Assembly: GCA_020809705.1 (NCBI GenBank)
Contig: CP085826.1
Coordinates: forward strand, 1,550,001 to 1,614,000
Length of the DNA: 64,000 nt
DNA from: Calonectria ilicicola
Taxonomy: Eukaryota; Ascomycota; Sordariomycetes; Hypocreales; Nectriaceae
Direction of reading: 5' to 3'
Shown here: piece after piece, positions 54,701 through 64,000 of the stretch
How the letters are laid out: every line of letters starts with the position of its first letter
Numbering within the stretch: the first letter of the stretch is position 1
Translations under genes and position numbers: made by a program
The notes under the pieces: model-generated
Seen by the model: the letters and a program-made list of their open reading frames with translations, nothing else
Databases searched by the model: none
Told to the model about the DNA's origin: nothing

Positions 54701-57700
54701 ACATGCAGGGACTCTCAATCCCTCTGTATCGGCTGAACCGGTACGACATCAAATTTCCTCCTCAGCCACTGGTAGACCTTCCAGCATATCCCTTTGATCA
54801 TGACAAGACATTTTGGCATGAATCAAGGGTGTCCAAAAACTATAGGCACCGCAAACATCTGCCACATGAGCTTCTGGGAACAATCTCACCCGATCTGAAC
54901 CCTGTGGAACCACGTTGGCGTCACTTCTTGAGTCTGAAACAGAGCCCATGGCTCAAACATCACATTATTCAAGGACAAATTATCTTTCCGGCAGCTGGCT
55001 ATCTCACAATGGCTACCGAAGCCATAAAACAACAGAGTCAGATGACCAATCCAGCTGCGAAAATTGCCAGCATCTGTTTACGCAATATCAACATCGGAAG
55101 GGCCTTACTTCTCTCTGAAACCGGGCCCGATGTTGAGGTTGTGCTGTCTCTTCGCCCTCAGCCAAAGTCGGCCCGCGAATCTTCAACCATCTGGAATGAG
55201 TTTCGTATTTTTTCCGTCTCGTCGGAAGATAAGTGGTCAGAGCATTGTCGAGGTCTAGTTCAAGCTGTCCTGGAGACAAAGGAAAGCCATGATCCAGGTC
55301 TTCTGATTCGAAACCTTCGAGAGGTCGATGAAGCATGCACGCAATCAATTGCTGGAAGCAAATTTTACCGCCTTTGTCGCGAAATCGGCATTGACTGGCA
55401 GAAGCCTTTTGATAACTTATCCATAATCAAGACTGGCAGAGTCTCCGCTGTCGCTACAGCATGTGGTACAATGGGTTCCACCACTGGTGGTACAGGGGAT
55501 TTGATCCATCCCTCGACGCTCGACTCTATCCTGTTCCAAGGTTATTTTGCATTCCTGCTTCTAGAGAATGGGATGGATTCGGCAGCAGTGCCTACCTTCA
55601 TAAAAGAGATTCGGTTTGCCAATAAGCCGACGAGACCGGGTAAAGAACTCTTGGCCACTTCAGTAACTGGATCTGGAACCTACACCTATGATGTTGTGGT
55701 CCAAGATGCCGGCTGCCTCAGCGGCTGGGTCCTTCAAGCCAGTGGGGTTACCGTGACAAAGCTTCCGGGACAAGTCTCCATGAAATCTGAAGACATCAGC
55801 TTCAAAGTCGACCTGGTTCCCTATGTAGACAGTTGGCAACCAGAAAGCAGAGACAAATTTTGCAAGGAGAGGGCACTGGATATTACACCCAAGATGGGGC
55901 AAGAATCGGCTCAACCCAGTGAGTCAGACGAGCTCTGGCGGTTATACAGCTCAGATAAATGCAGGCAATATATCAGCCAGCTGACAGAATATTGCCATGC
56001 GCTAAGCATGCAAACCCCGAGGTTGAAAATTCTCACTACTAGTGCAGCCGCTGCAGGTGCCTCCAAATCTATTGTGCAAGCACTAAATAGGAGAAACGGG
56101 TACCATCTCAGCAAATGTGATGTGTCTGGGGTTACTTCAACCCAATTTGAAGAGCTCAAGAGAGAACTCGAAGGCCTTGCAGATGTTCTAGAGCACCAAA
56201 ACCTGAACATTACCAGCGACATATCCAAGCAGGGATTTAGCGAGGCCGATTATGACCTCATTGTCACTGACAGCGTCAATCAAGATGCCGAAACACCTAA
56301 TTCAGAACTACTGTCTAACCTCAGCTCATTGCTCAAACCTGGCGCAAAGTTCGTGATTTTAACCAGGATCCAAGAGACAGCGGATCTGTGGCTATCTAAG
56401 CTAAAAGCTTATGGCTTTTTAGATCCAAACATCTGTTTCGGCAGTCATACGGTCGAGGGTGAGCTCTCTGTGATCGTAGCTGCAGCGCCATGGAAATGTG
56501 CGCCAGTTGCTCACCTTCCGATCCACTTCATTACTACTCATTCCGATTCACAAGAACTTACAACCATGGCATCTCATGCATCCATATTCAAAACTGCTCT
56601 TCCGGAGTTTGATGTAGTAGTTCATACACTTGAGACGGCATCTCCCGGGGAGAATATGGCCATCATCTTGCCAGATGTTGCCGCAAAGTTGTGTCTCAAC
56701 CCAGAAGAATCGCTCTGGCTCAGTTTCCGAAATCTAATGGTGAAAACTCGCGTTATCTTGATGGTTAGCATCAACTCCACTAAGAAGGGTCACGATAATG
56801 CGTACAGGGCCATCTGGACTGGCCTTGCTCGCTCAATTCGCCAGGAATTCCCACATATCCGATTCATCACCATGGACTTTGAAGGTGGTGAAGTCTTTGG
56901 GAAACTCGCCAAGTTCTTACCGAATTTATTGGGACGTACGCCAGTTTTTGACCTTTCGCGACCAGCATACGAGACGGAAAATGAGTTCATTGAAGTCGAC
57001 GGCCAGCTACATGTCTCGAGGGTGAGACCATTCCCAGCTGGTACAAATTACGTCGAGAGCATGGAACAAACATCTGCGCCCGTCATGACTTCTTTCTTAA
57101 ACCCCAACCAACGCCTCACAGCCGAGCTGGGCATTCCCGGCTTGCTTGAGACGATTCGGTGGAAAGACGACACTGGAGCTGCTCCGATCGGTGATGATGA
57201 ACTTCGAATTGAACTCCGTGCAGCCAGTATCAACTTTAAAGATGTTCTCATTGCTGCAGGCCAGTTACCAGGAATCACAACCATGCGCAACGACTGCAGT
57301 GGAATCGTGGTTGAAGTCGGCTCAGCGATGCGCGACCGTTTCAAACCTGGCGATCGTGTGTTGGCTCTATATTCTCAGTCATACACCAACTATCCAATCG
57401 TCCATGGAGACTGCTGCGAAATCTTCCCCGACCATTTGTCATTTGACGAGGCCGCCAGTATACCAATCGTATGGGCAACAGTCTACTATTCTCTCGTTGA
57501 CATGGGACGCCTAGCCAAGGGCGAAAAAGTCCTCATTCATTCTGGCGCAGGTGCTGTGGGTCAGGCGGCCATCATCCTAGCCCAGCACATCGGAGCGGAA
57601 ATTTTTACGACCGTCGGCAGTGAGACCAAACGACAACTACTGCATGACAAATTCAACATTCCTTACGACCACATCTTTTCTAGCCGCACAACTGAATTTT

Positions 57701-59405
57701 ATTCCGGCATCAAGGAGATGACAAATGACTATGGTGTCGATGTAGTGCTCAACTCTCTGTCTGGGGAGATCTTCCGACATTCATGCGATCTAGTTGCTCG
57801 ATTTGGTCGCTTTGTCGAAATCGGACGAAAGGAGTTGATGGATGATGCACTAATGCCCATGGAATTCTTGCTCAAGAATATCATTTTTGCATATGTGGAC
57901 ATGGCGCTAATTATTGATGTGAACAAGCCACTGGCCAGACGTCTACTAAAAGAGGTGGTGACTCTCTTCGCTCAAAGGTCCATCAGTCCAGTATCGATCA
58001 CATCAATGCCCATTTCGAACATTGAGGCCGCTTTCCGCATGATTCAGGCAGGGAAGCATACAGGGAAAATAATCCTCCATGTCGAGGAAAACCAGGAGGT
58101 CAAGGTACGTTGATGCAACAGAATCTCGATCCCTAGCATATGAAACTTAGTGAACTGACAATTTTGAAGGCCCTCCCATCTATTCCAACCATTGCACATT
58201 TCCGACCAGACGCAACTTATGCAGTGGTCGGTGGCTTTGGCGGAATTGGGCGCGCCGTCATTGGCTGGATGGCAGATAACGGAGCCAAGCACATTGTCTC
58301 AATAACTCGCTCCGGCGCCAGTACCCAATCAAACCGCGACTTTATGGAAAAAGTCAAGTCCAAAGGAGTCAATCTCATTGCTGAAAAATGCGATGTGGCC
58401 TGTGAAGCCGATGTTGCTTCGATCGCACGTCGGTATTCGGAGGAAGACGGACTTTATCCCATTCGTGGCGTCGTTCAGTCTTCCGTTGTATTCGATGTAA
58501 GTCTATCATATCCCTGTTCTCAAAATACTTCATCCTACTCTCTGGAATGAATCCCAGAATTTCAAGGCATTTCACTAACGCGTGGCTGAATCTAGGATGG
58601 TCTTTTCGAGCAAATGTCTGTCGAGAGATGGTGGAATGTTCTCGGCCCCAAGGTTCAGGGCACCAAGAACTTGGACCGTCACTTTCGCGAGGGCATTGAC
58701 TTTTTCGTCGTCATGTCATCCATCATCAGCATAAGTGGCAATGATGGACAATCCAACTACAGCGCGGCAAATTGTTTCATGGACGAACTTGTTCGACAGC
58801 GTGCGGCTTCCGGGTTGCATGCATTCTCCATGAATATCGGCCCTGTGAGAAATGTTGGCTGGCTAAGCGAAAGGCTAGACGTGGCGAAGGAGGTGCAACG
58901 CCGCGGATTCGGATCAGTTTCGATCCGCCAGGTACTCTCCATGTTCAACTACGCAATCATGCACAAGGGAGATGCCGAGAGTAGCGTCTGCGCGATATCG
59001 CCAGCGCCTTATTCGGAGGATACCGTTGAACAGGCTAGGAAGCGCGAGAGGAGATTCGCGCATGTTGTAAGGAAGGTTGACGAACTGCATACCGCCAGCA
59101 CAGATGCAGATGATGCCCTCCCGCAACTGAGCAAAGCAGCCACGTTTGAAGCGGCAGTAAACATCATATGCGGCGCCCTACTCCGACAGCTTGGAAAGTT
59201 GATTGCTACACAGGAAAAGGATCTCAGTGCCGAAAACAGCCTAGATCACTACGGCGTCGACTCTTTAATTGCGGTGGAAATGAGGAACTGGATCACGGCA
59301 TATCTACAAGCCGATTTGTCACTAGTGGCGATTAGAGGGGCCCCGAGTATTCGGGAATTAGCCAAGTCCATCGCCAAGGAGTCGCCCTTGGTGGGTTCTT
59401 TCTAG
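51734..59405 (+). CDS. Highly reducing polyketide synthase (KS-AT-DH-psiMT-ER-KR-ACP)
   Basis: Seven exons, 51734-52018, 52088-52174, 52232-53146, 53206-53255, 53313-58104, 58170-58496 and 58596-59405, giving 2421 aa. The 50-nt exon 4 restores WNMRIPTRLEKRKLRRISVNSFGYGG. Domains: KS from residue 41 (DTGCSSSL, EAHGTGT, GNIGHTEA); AT at about 570-870 (GHSSGE at 664); DH at about 960-1250 (HIIQGQIIFPAAGY, HPSTLD); an MT-position segment at about 1330-1500 whose SAM motif reads LKILTTSAAAAGAS, lacking GxGxG, so inactive; ER at about 1720-2040 (HSGAGAVGQ); KR at about 2045-2270 (GGFGGIG, SNYSAAN); ACP with GVDSL (Ser near 2374). It makes a reduced, probably unmethylated, linear chain. There is no thioesterase or reductase release domain; the adjacent BAHD enzyme may aid release or tailoring. 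Confidence 0.95.
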
Positions 59406-61724
59406 GCTTGGATCACTCAATGAGAGGGTGATTGAAGTATGTCCCACTTGGTGTTACCAACGGATGTGGCGTGTGTGGGGATCATGGGGAAATGGTCAGC
59501 AATGTTTATGAGACCAAATATTTATGTTGTATTTTTTGTATTTATGTTTTGTCTATAGCAGAAGTGTAAGCAGCCTCTTAATCGATATCCCGAGTTTGCT
59601 TTTGGAACACAATCGCTGTGTGGTGGTTTACCCTAGACCATTCTCATCTCACCGCTGTGAATGTCAAGAGCACGGCCTACCAGGAGCACGTAAAAACAAA
59701 TGGCCCTCGTATAGTAATATTCGTAATGTCAGAGACGAGTTTTTCGCTAATTCTCTAATATCTAAGCGGTGTGCTGGCGCATGTAGTCAGAAATATGGAT
59801 GCCGATTAACTAATACACCCTCACAACCATCTGGGTCAGACGGCAGTCCCGAGCTAGGGTTGGCTTGGTAGTGGGGTAAACAGCGGGCCCTCCGTTTCTG
59901 CCGTGCCTCTCGGATCGCAAACTCCCGTTGGCTCCATGACGAACCGCGATTGGGGTCATGTCTTGTGAAGCGTCGCAGTGTTTGGCCTCACTCAGTGGGG
60001 TGACATGGCTTTGATCGACACTTGCGTGCTGTTGGTACAGAGGAGACGCGTGGTCTGTTTAGATCATTGCCTCGCTTTTTTGCCGTCATTTCCATTCCTG
60101 CGAACTGTCGTGCTTGTGTATTGTTATTTTATTGTACTTTGCAAATTCGGATGTACAGGAGGACTCTGGAAGTAGGATCTGCATGAAAAATACGAGGAAC
60201 AGGGGACCAGAAGGCGGATGAGATGAGACCGGGTCGCTTTCGCTAAATTTTTTTATGGCGGGCTCACTCCAAAAAAAAATGTACCCACGGCGATTTTACA
60301 GACGCGAGGGCAGACCTGGTTCATGAATGGCCTCGCCAACGGGCATACCGACCAAGGTATGTTGGCTGCGACAGTATCTAAAATGAAGAATTCCTGATTG
60401 CTCCATGACACTAGCCTAGCGGGGCATATTTTCTGGTTCATGTTCATGTCGAAAATGTGATGCGCGTTAAACGGTCCAAATGCTTGGCCACGATCTGGCG
60501 GCAGATCGCTAACGAGGCTCAGCTGCCAAGAGGCGAATCAATCAGGCGAAATCGTGATTTTGACGTCATTGAATCCCGGCCATGGCAAGGCAATATTTTA
60601 TGAACGATCAAAAGGGCATAAATGCTCGGATTGTGTCGATGTGCCTTACTGCCGGAGCCGCGCACAATTTTGCGTGTCGACCATGTAATTACCTCGTATC
60701 AGCCCTCTGTCGAGTGTCAGCATGGGGAACACGCGCGACACGGGGGCCAATGAGGTTGTATCCCGACCGTGGCTCGTTACAAACCTTGCGCAGTGAGTAC
60801 GAGGCCTTGGCACACCATCCTCATGCGCTAAGCACGCACTGACGATGCCTCCATTTCAGAGGCGACAGAGGGCGCTGTGGGAAAGGCATCATTTAGCGCC
60901 TGCATGAAATATTCATATAAAATAAATATGTAAGGGAATCTGTGAGGCGGGAGCGTGAGCACAAATTAATCTGGCTCAGAATCACCCACAGGCCACATCC
61001 ATCATCCTCCATTCAGCCCTGTCAGATCCGAGAATCGCCTCAACGGGCATGGGCATGCCATGGGGAGACTGATGGCGAGACCCCTAATCGGCTAAGTCAG
61101 CGGGCACTCGCCCAGTGGGCCGGCTGTCACTTTGCTGTCCCCCCAAAACAGCAATAATCCCTGTAAATCCATCGTGACTGGTTTGGGATGAACCCACACG
61201 CCGCAGCAGGCGTACCCTAACAGAGCCCATTCGTGCCTCTCTGGCCCCTCCAGCCACAATGGACACGTAGGACTGCCGGGTGCTGGCTGCACGCTGCAAG
61301 CCTCCGACGAATTATCCACCTTCACCCTGTAAAAAACCTTACTAAAATTAAACACTGCCCATGTAGGGCTCAGCCGGAATGAGGGGGTTGTGGGAGGGTC
61401 CGCGGAACGCGTCGACTCAGCCCCAGGTCCCATGGAGCTCTGGGATGATGCTTCCAATTTTCGGGCCCGTAGTATAACATCTTCCCGATATGCCCGTTCG
61501 TGAGGAGTAACAAAAAGAGAGAGCATCCTTCCTTTTGACCTTGACTTTTAAAGATACCCCAACGGGCCTGCGTGCAATTCACTTCCCCAAGGTGCCATCC
61601 TTCGTTTATTAGACCGTTTATACCCAACCTGCAACGCCCGGTCCTCTTTTTGCTCCATCCCACCCACCATTCTCCGAGCCCGAATTGCTTCCCGATCATC
61701 CCGATCCGAAACCCAGAAAACAAT
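59406..61724. other. 2.3-kb intergenic region, no gene seen
   Basis: Between the PKS stop and the mucin-like gene. Frames at 59524, 60582 and 60942 have no recognised domain, biased composition or good start context. The last 250 bp are C/T-rich promoter-like sequence of the next gene. Confidence 0.5.
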
Positions 61725-62672
61725 ATGGCTCGCCTGAGCATCTTGACGCTTCTCTTCGCCGCTGCTACAGCTGGTGCAACAAGAAAAGATTGCTTTTTTG
61801 AATATAGTGGTAGAATTGCCGAGTCATCCGAGTGTGCAAACGAACAGATTCTATTGGATTGCTTGTCCGAAATCCAAGGCTACGAGAAGGAATACTTGAG
61901 AGAGTGCTATGAGGAGGCAGGATGCAGCCCAGAGGATGCCAAGAGGGAGACCAAGCTTGCCATTCGACTGTGCAGGGAACTGACCAGCGACCACGAGCTC
62001 CGAAGACGTGCAGACAGCTCTGCTTCTGACGCAACCGCAACGGCTACCCAAGAGTCGACTTCAGAGGCGAAATCCTCGTCCTCAGCCAAGTCGTCCTCCA
62101 CAGCCAAGACTTCATCTACAGAGGCCACCACAACTGCCGAAGCCACTTCAACCCAGGCTTCTTCAACCTCTAGCGCAGCCAGCTCGGCCTCGGCCTCTTC
62201 CTCCACCACCCTTGTTTCTTCCACAACCTTCACATCCACAACTGCATCTTCCACTGTCACAACTTCAGCCTCTTCCCAGACTGGCGATGTCAGGTCCGGC
62301 ACCGCCTGTTTCTCTACCAAGGACAAGTCTACCAAGCTCTGCGATGTTACCACCAGCAAAGGTCGCCAGCACACCCAGAGCTGCTCTAGCACCACGGTCC
62401 AGGTTAGCTCTTGCTACGACAACATGCTTTGCACCACCAACTCGAGCGGTGACGACATTTGCATGATCCTGCAAGGAATTGAGAGCGGCGGCATTGCTAT
62501 TGCCACCATTCTCGGTGTGGCCTCTGTTGCTCTGGTTGCTGGTGTGTTTGCTGCTTCCATGCTCGAGTCCAAGAGACAGAAGCGTGCGGCTGCCAAGGCT
62601 GCGGCTATTGCCATTACTCGTTCAGCAACCATGAAGAAGCAGCAGCCCGATGCTGCCGTTGCAGCTCACTAA
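61725..62672 (+). CDS. Mucin-like Ser/Thr-rich single-pass membrane protein
   Basis: Single exon, 315 aa from the ATG at 61725 (AACAATATGGCT). An upstream in-frame extension is UTR-like. MARLSILTLLFAAATAGAT is a signal peptide. A small cysteine region (CANEQILLDCLSEI, RECYEEAGC; about 20-90) precedes a long Ser/Thr/Ala linker (about 105-225). A second cysteine group (TACFSTKDK, KLCDVTT, SSCYDNMLC, DICM) then leads to a membrane helix (GGIAIATILGVASVALVAGVFAASM) and a basic Ala/Lys cytosolic tail. The layout resembles fungal wall-stress sensors (WSC/Mid2-like), but no WSC domain is present. It probably sits in the plasma membrane with an O-glycosylated ectodomain. Function is inferred only. 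Confidence 0.78.
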   Translation: MARLSILTLLFAAATAGATRKDCFFEYSGRIAESSECANEQILLDCLSEIQGYEKEYLRECYEEAGCSPEDAKRETKLAIRLCRELTSDHELRRRADSSASDATATATQESTSEAKSSSSAKSSSTAKTSSTEATTTAEATSTQASSTSSAASSASASSSTTLVSSTTFTSTTASSTVTTSASSQTGDVRSGTACFSTKDKSTKLCDVTTSKGRQHTQSCSSTTVQVSSCYDNMLCTTNSSGDDICMILQGIESGGIAIATILGVASVALVAGVFAASMLESKRQKRAAAKAAAIAITRSATMKKQQPDAAVAAH

Positions 62673-62848
62673 GAATGCATACATGTTTTTTATTTGATAG
62701 ACTTAGCGATAATGGGGTTTCTTTTGGGTTAAAAATGGGCAATTCATGACTCCCGGGCCTTTGGGCGGTGGCAATTCCTGCAGCTTTTACCAGCATTAAT
62801 CAACGATCCTCGATGTTCAGATCATCTTTTATTATTAAACAAGTGATG

Positions 62849-64000
62849 TTAAACTACATTATTGATTTGAACCCCCTCGTGCGACTGCGGGAGCCACATG
62901 ATCCTGGCCTCGAACCCTGGCAGCTTTTTATACTTGTCCTCATCCACCAACTCGCCCGTTTCGATATCTGTGACGACGAGTTGGACATTGGTACTTCCGT
63001 TCACCTCCCCAGATAATTTTTGGGCCACCTTTTCCGCATTCAGCGCTCTTGAAGCTTCAGGTTTCCGGCATCGTCGTGTACTGGGTCGGTTGGCGTCTCC
63101 TGTTCCAGGGCCCATCCCTATCCTGGTGATTTGTCCGATGTAGTCGAGATTATCGATCGGGTCTGCAACAAGCGACTCGGCTTGCGCGGTAAAGACATCG
63201 ATTCGGTAACTGGAATTCGTGCAGCCCACGCCGGAGAACACCACGAATGGAATCTTATTGGCGGAATCTTGGGAGGCCGTTATCGGACCATTAGCAGGCC
63301 CTGTCCCATTTGTGGGCAACGTAATCGCCCGTCCGCCGCTAGGTTGCAGAGTGGGTGTAGTGTGTTGGGTAGTAATGGGCAGAGTGTATACGTCAGTTGA
63401 TACAGGCGGTGAGTACATGTACCCTAGGGCTCTGGTATCCTTGGCCATGTCACCAATGGTGGTGAATGCCCATCTGCATGGGTTATCATAGGCAAGCCGG
63501 GTTGCATTGTCCACAAAGGGCTGCAATGGGAAGTTGGAAGAATATAGGTTTGTTGGGTGTGCCTCCATAAACATTCCTGCTAGTCGATCCATGTTGGCAT
63601 GGTATGAGAGGAAAATGGGGTCAAATGCCGTATACGTATTATCCGCCTGAGATATCGTCATTGGTTACACTTCAAGTATATAATGCAAAGATTTGACTTA
63701 CCATGTCTGGCCCGATCCAACCGTGAAAGTTATCGTGCACTTGCTCGAATAAACCATCAAAGTCGAGTCGGTGATCACCGTAGAGATTGTCCTCATTCAC
63801 ATCCTTGAAATCAGCGATATTAGCCCATGGGTGACCTACCAACTGCGGCGAGCTATAAGTGTTTTGTATCAGGGCATGCATAATCTGCCCATGATAGATA
63901 TGGAAGAGTTTGATCTTGTACTCCCAATCGGGTGAAGAATTTCGCTTTCCAACGTATGGATACCGGGTTATGAAGCGACTGCTCTTGTCTTTCGATTCTC
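62849..64000 (-). CDS. Tyrosinase, C-terminal part (runs off window)
   Basis: Two visible exons, 63702-64000 (open at the window edge) and 62849-63646, joined across a 55-nt intron to give DM then ADNTYTAFDPIF. The CuB half of the tyrosinase central domain is seen: VHDNFHGWIG supplies the HxxxH pair, and FDPIFLSYHANMDRLAGMF supplies the third ligand. The usual HH reads YH, with the HxxxD histidine kept. The CuA site and start codon lie beyond 64000. After the copper domain, about 200 residues carry RAITLP-, VVFSGV- and IGMGPGTG-containing segments as in secreted and intracellular fungal tyrosinases. The enzyme oxidises phenols to quinones for pigment or wall cross-linking. Neighbours give no pathway hint. 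Confidence 0.88.

Noticed and set aside
59524..60842. Short frames after the PKS
   Set aside because: No start context, domain or codon bias; they fall in UTR-like and spacer DNA.
1..64000. CRISPR arrays, prophage or insertion sequences
   Set aside because: This is a eukaryotic nuclear region; the only arrays are simple microsatellites and no transposase or terminal inverted repeats were seen.

Overview
The window is nuclear DNA of a filamentous ascomycete (Pezizomycotina, most likely Sordariomycetes). It has short introns of about 43-90 nt with GTAAGT-type donors and CTAAC-like branch points, a HEX1 Woronin-body gene, PTH11-like/CFEM and Zn2Cys6 families, a highly reducing polyketide synthase, and a class II tRNA-Leu with an intron. 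I rebuilt exon structures by hand by matching reading frame across donor and acceptor sites. No organelle, bacterial or viral sequence was recognised.

Layout. 0.2-7.2 kb: a CFEM-domain PTH11-like receptor, then a divergent pair made of an intracellular exo-rhamnogalacturonan-lyase-like enzyme and an MFS sugar transporter. 8.6-10.4 kb: an unusual fusion of an NLR-type helical N-terminus with a degenerate G-protein alpha domain. 10.5-16.2 kb: secreted glutaminase A (minus) and HEX1 (plus), separated by 2.4 kb of repeat-rich promoter DNA. 17.6-23.5 kb: a 2EXR protein, an F-box-like orphan and a kinase with a DHG motif. 24.5-26 kb: a secreted pectin/pectate lyase carrying a CBM1. 26-28.5 kb: no gene seen. 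28.5-30.2 kb: a cytochrome P450. 30.6-37.1 kb: a decaying accessory stretch containing an F-box/DUF7600-like gene with three in-frame stops, a cysteine-rich GPI-type protein with a frameshift, an intact cysteine-rich secreted protein, and a Zn2Cys6 regulator with one in-frame stop.

37.7-59.4 kb looks like a secondary-metabolite neighbourhood: an ABCB full transporter divergent from the damaged Zn2Cys6 gene, a second intact Zn2Cys6 regulator, a Clr5-ankyrin protein, tRNA-Leu, a BAHD acyltransferase, and a divergent seven-exon HR-PKS (KS-AT-DH-psiMT-ER-KR-ACP). The plausible product logic is a reduced polyketide chain made by the PKS, acylated by the BAHD enzyme and exported by the ABC pump. 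61.7-64 kb: a mucin-like single-pass membrane protein and the 3' part of a tyrosinase that runs off the window.

The strongest candidates for something unusual are the Galpha-like pseudoGTPase fused to an NLR-type domain, the run of otherwise intact genes interrupted by in-frame TAR stops, and the DHG kinase with a recently duplicated tail.
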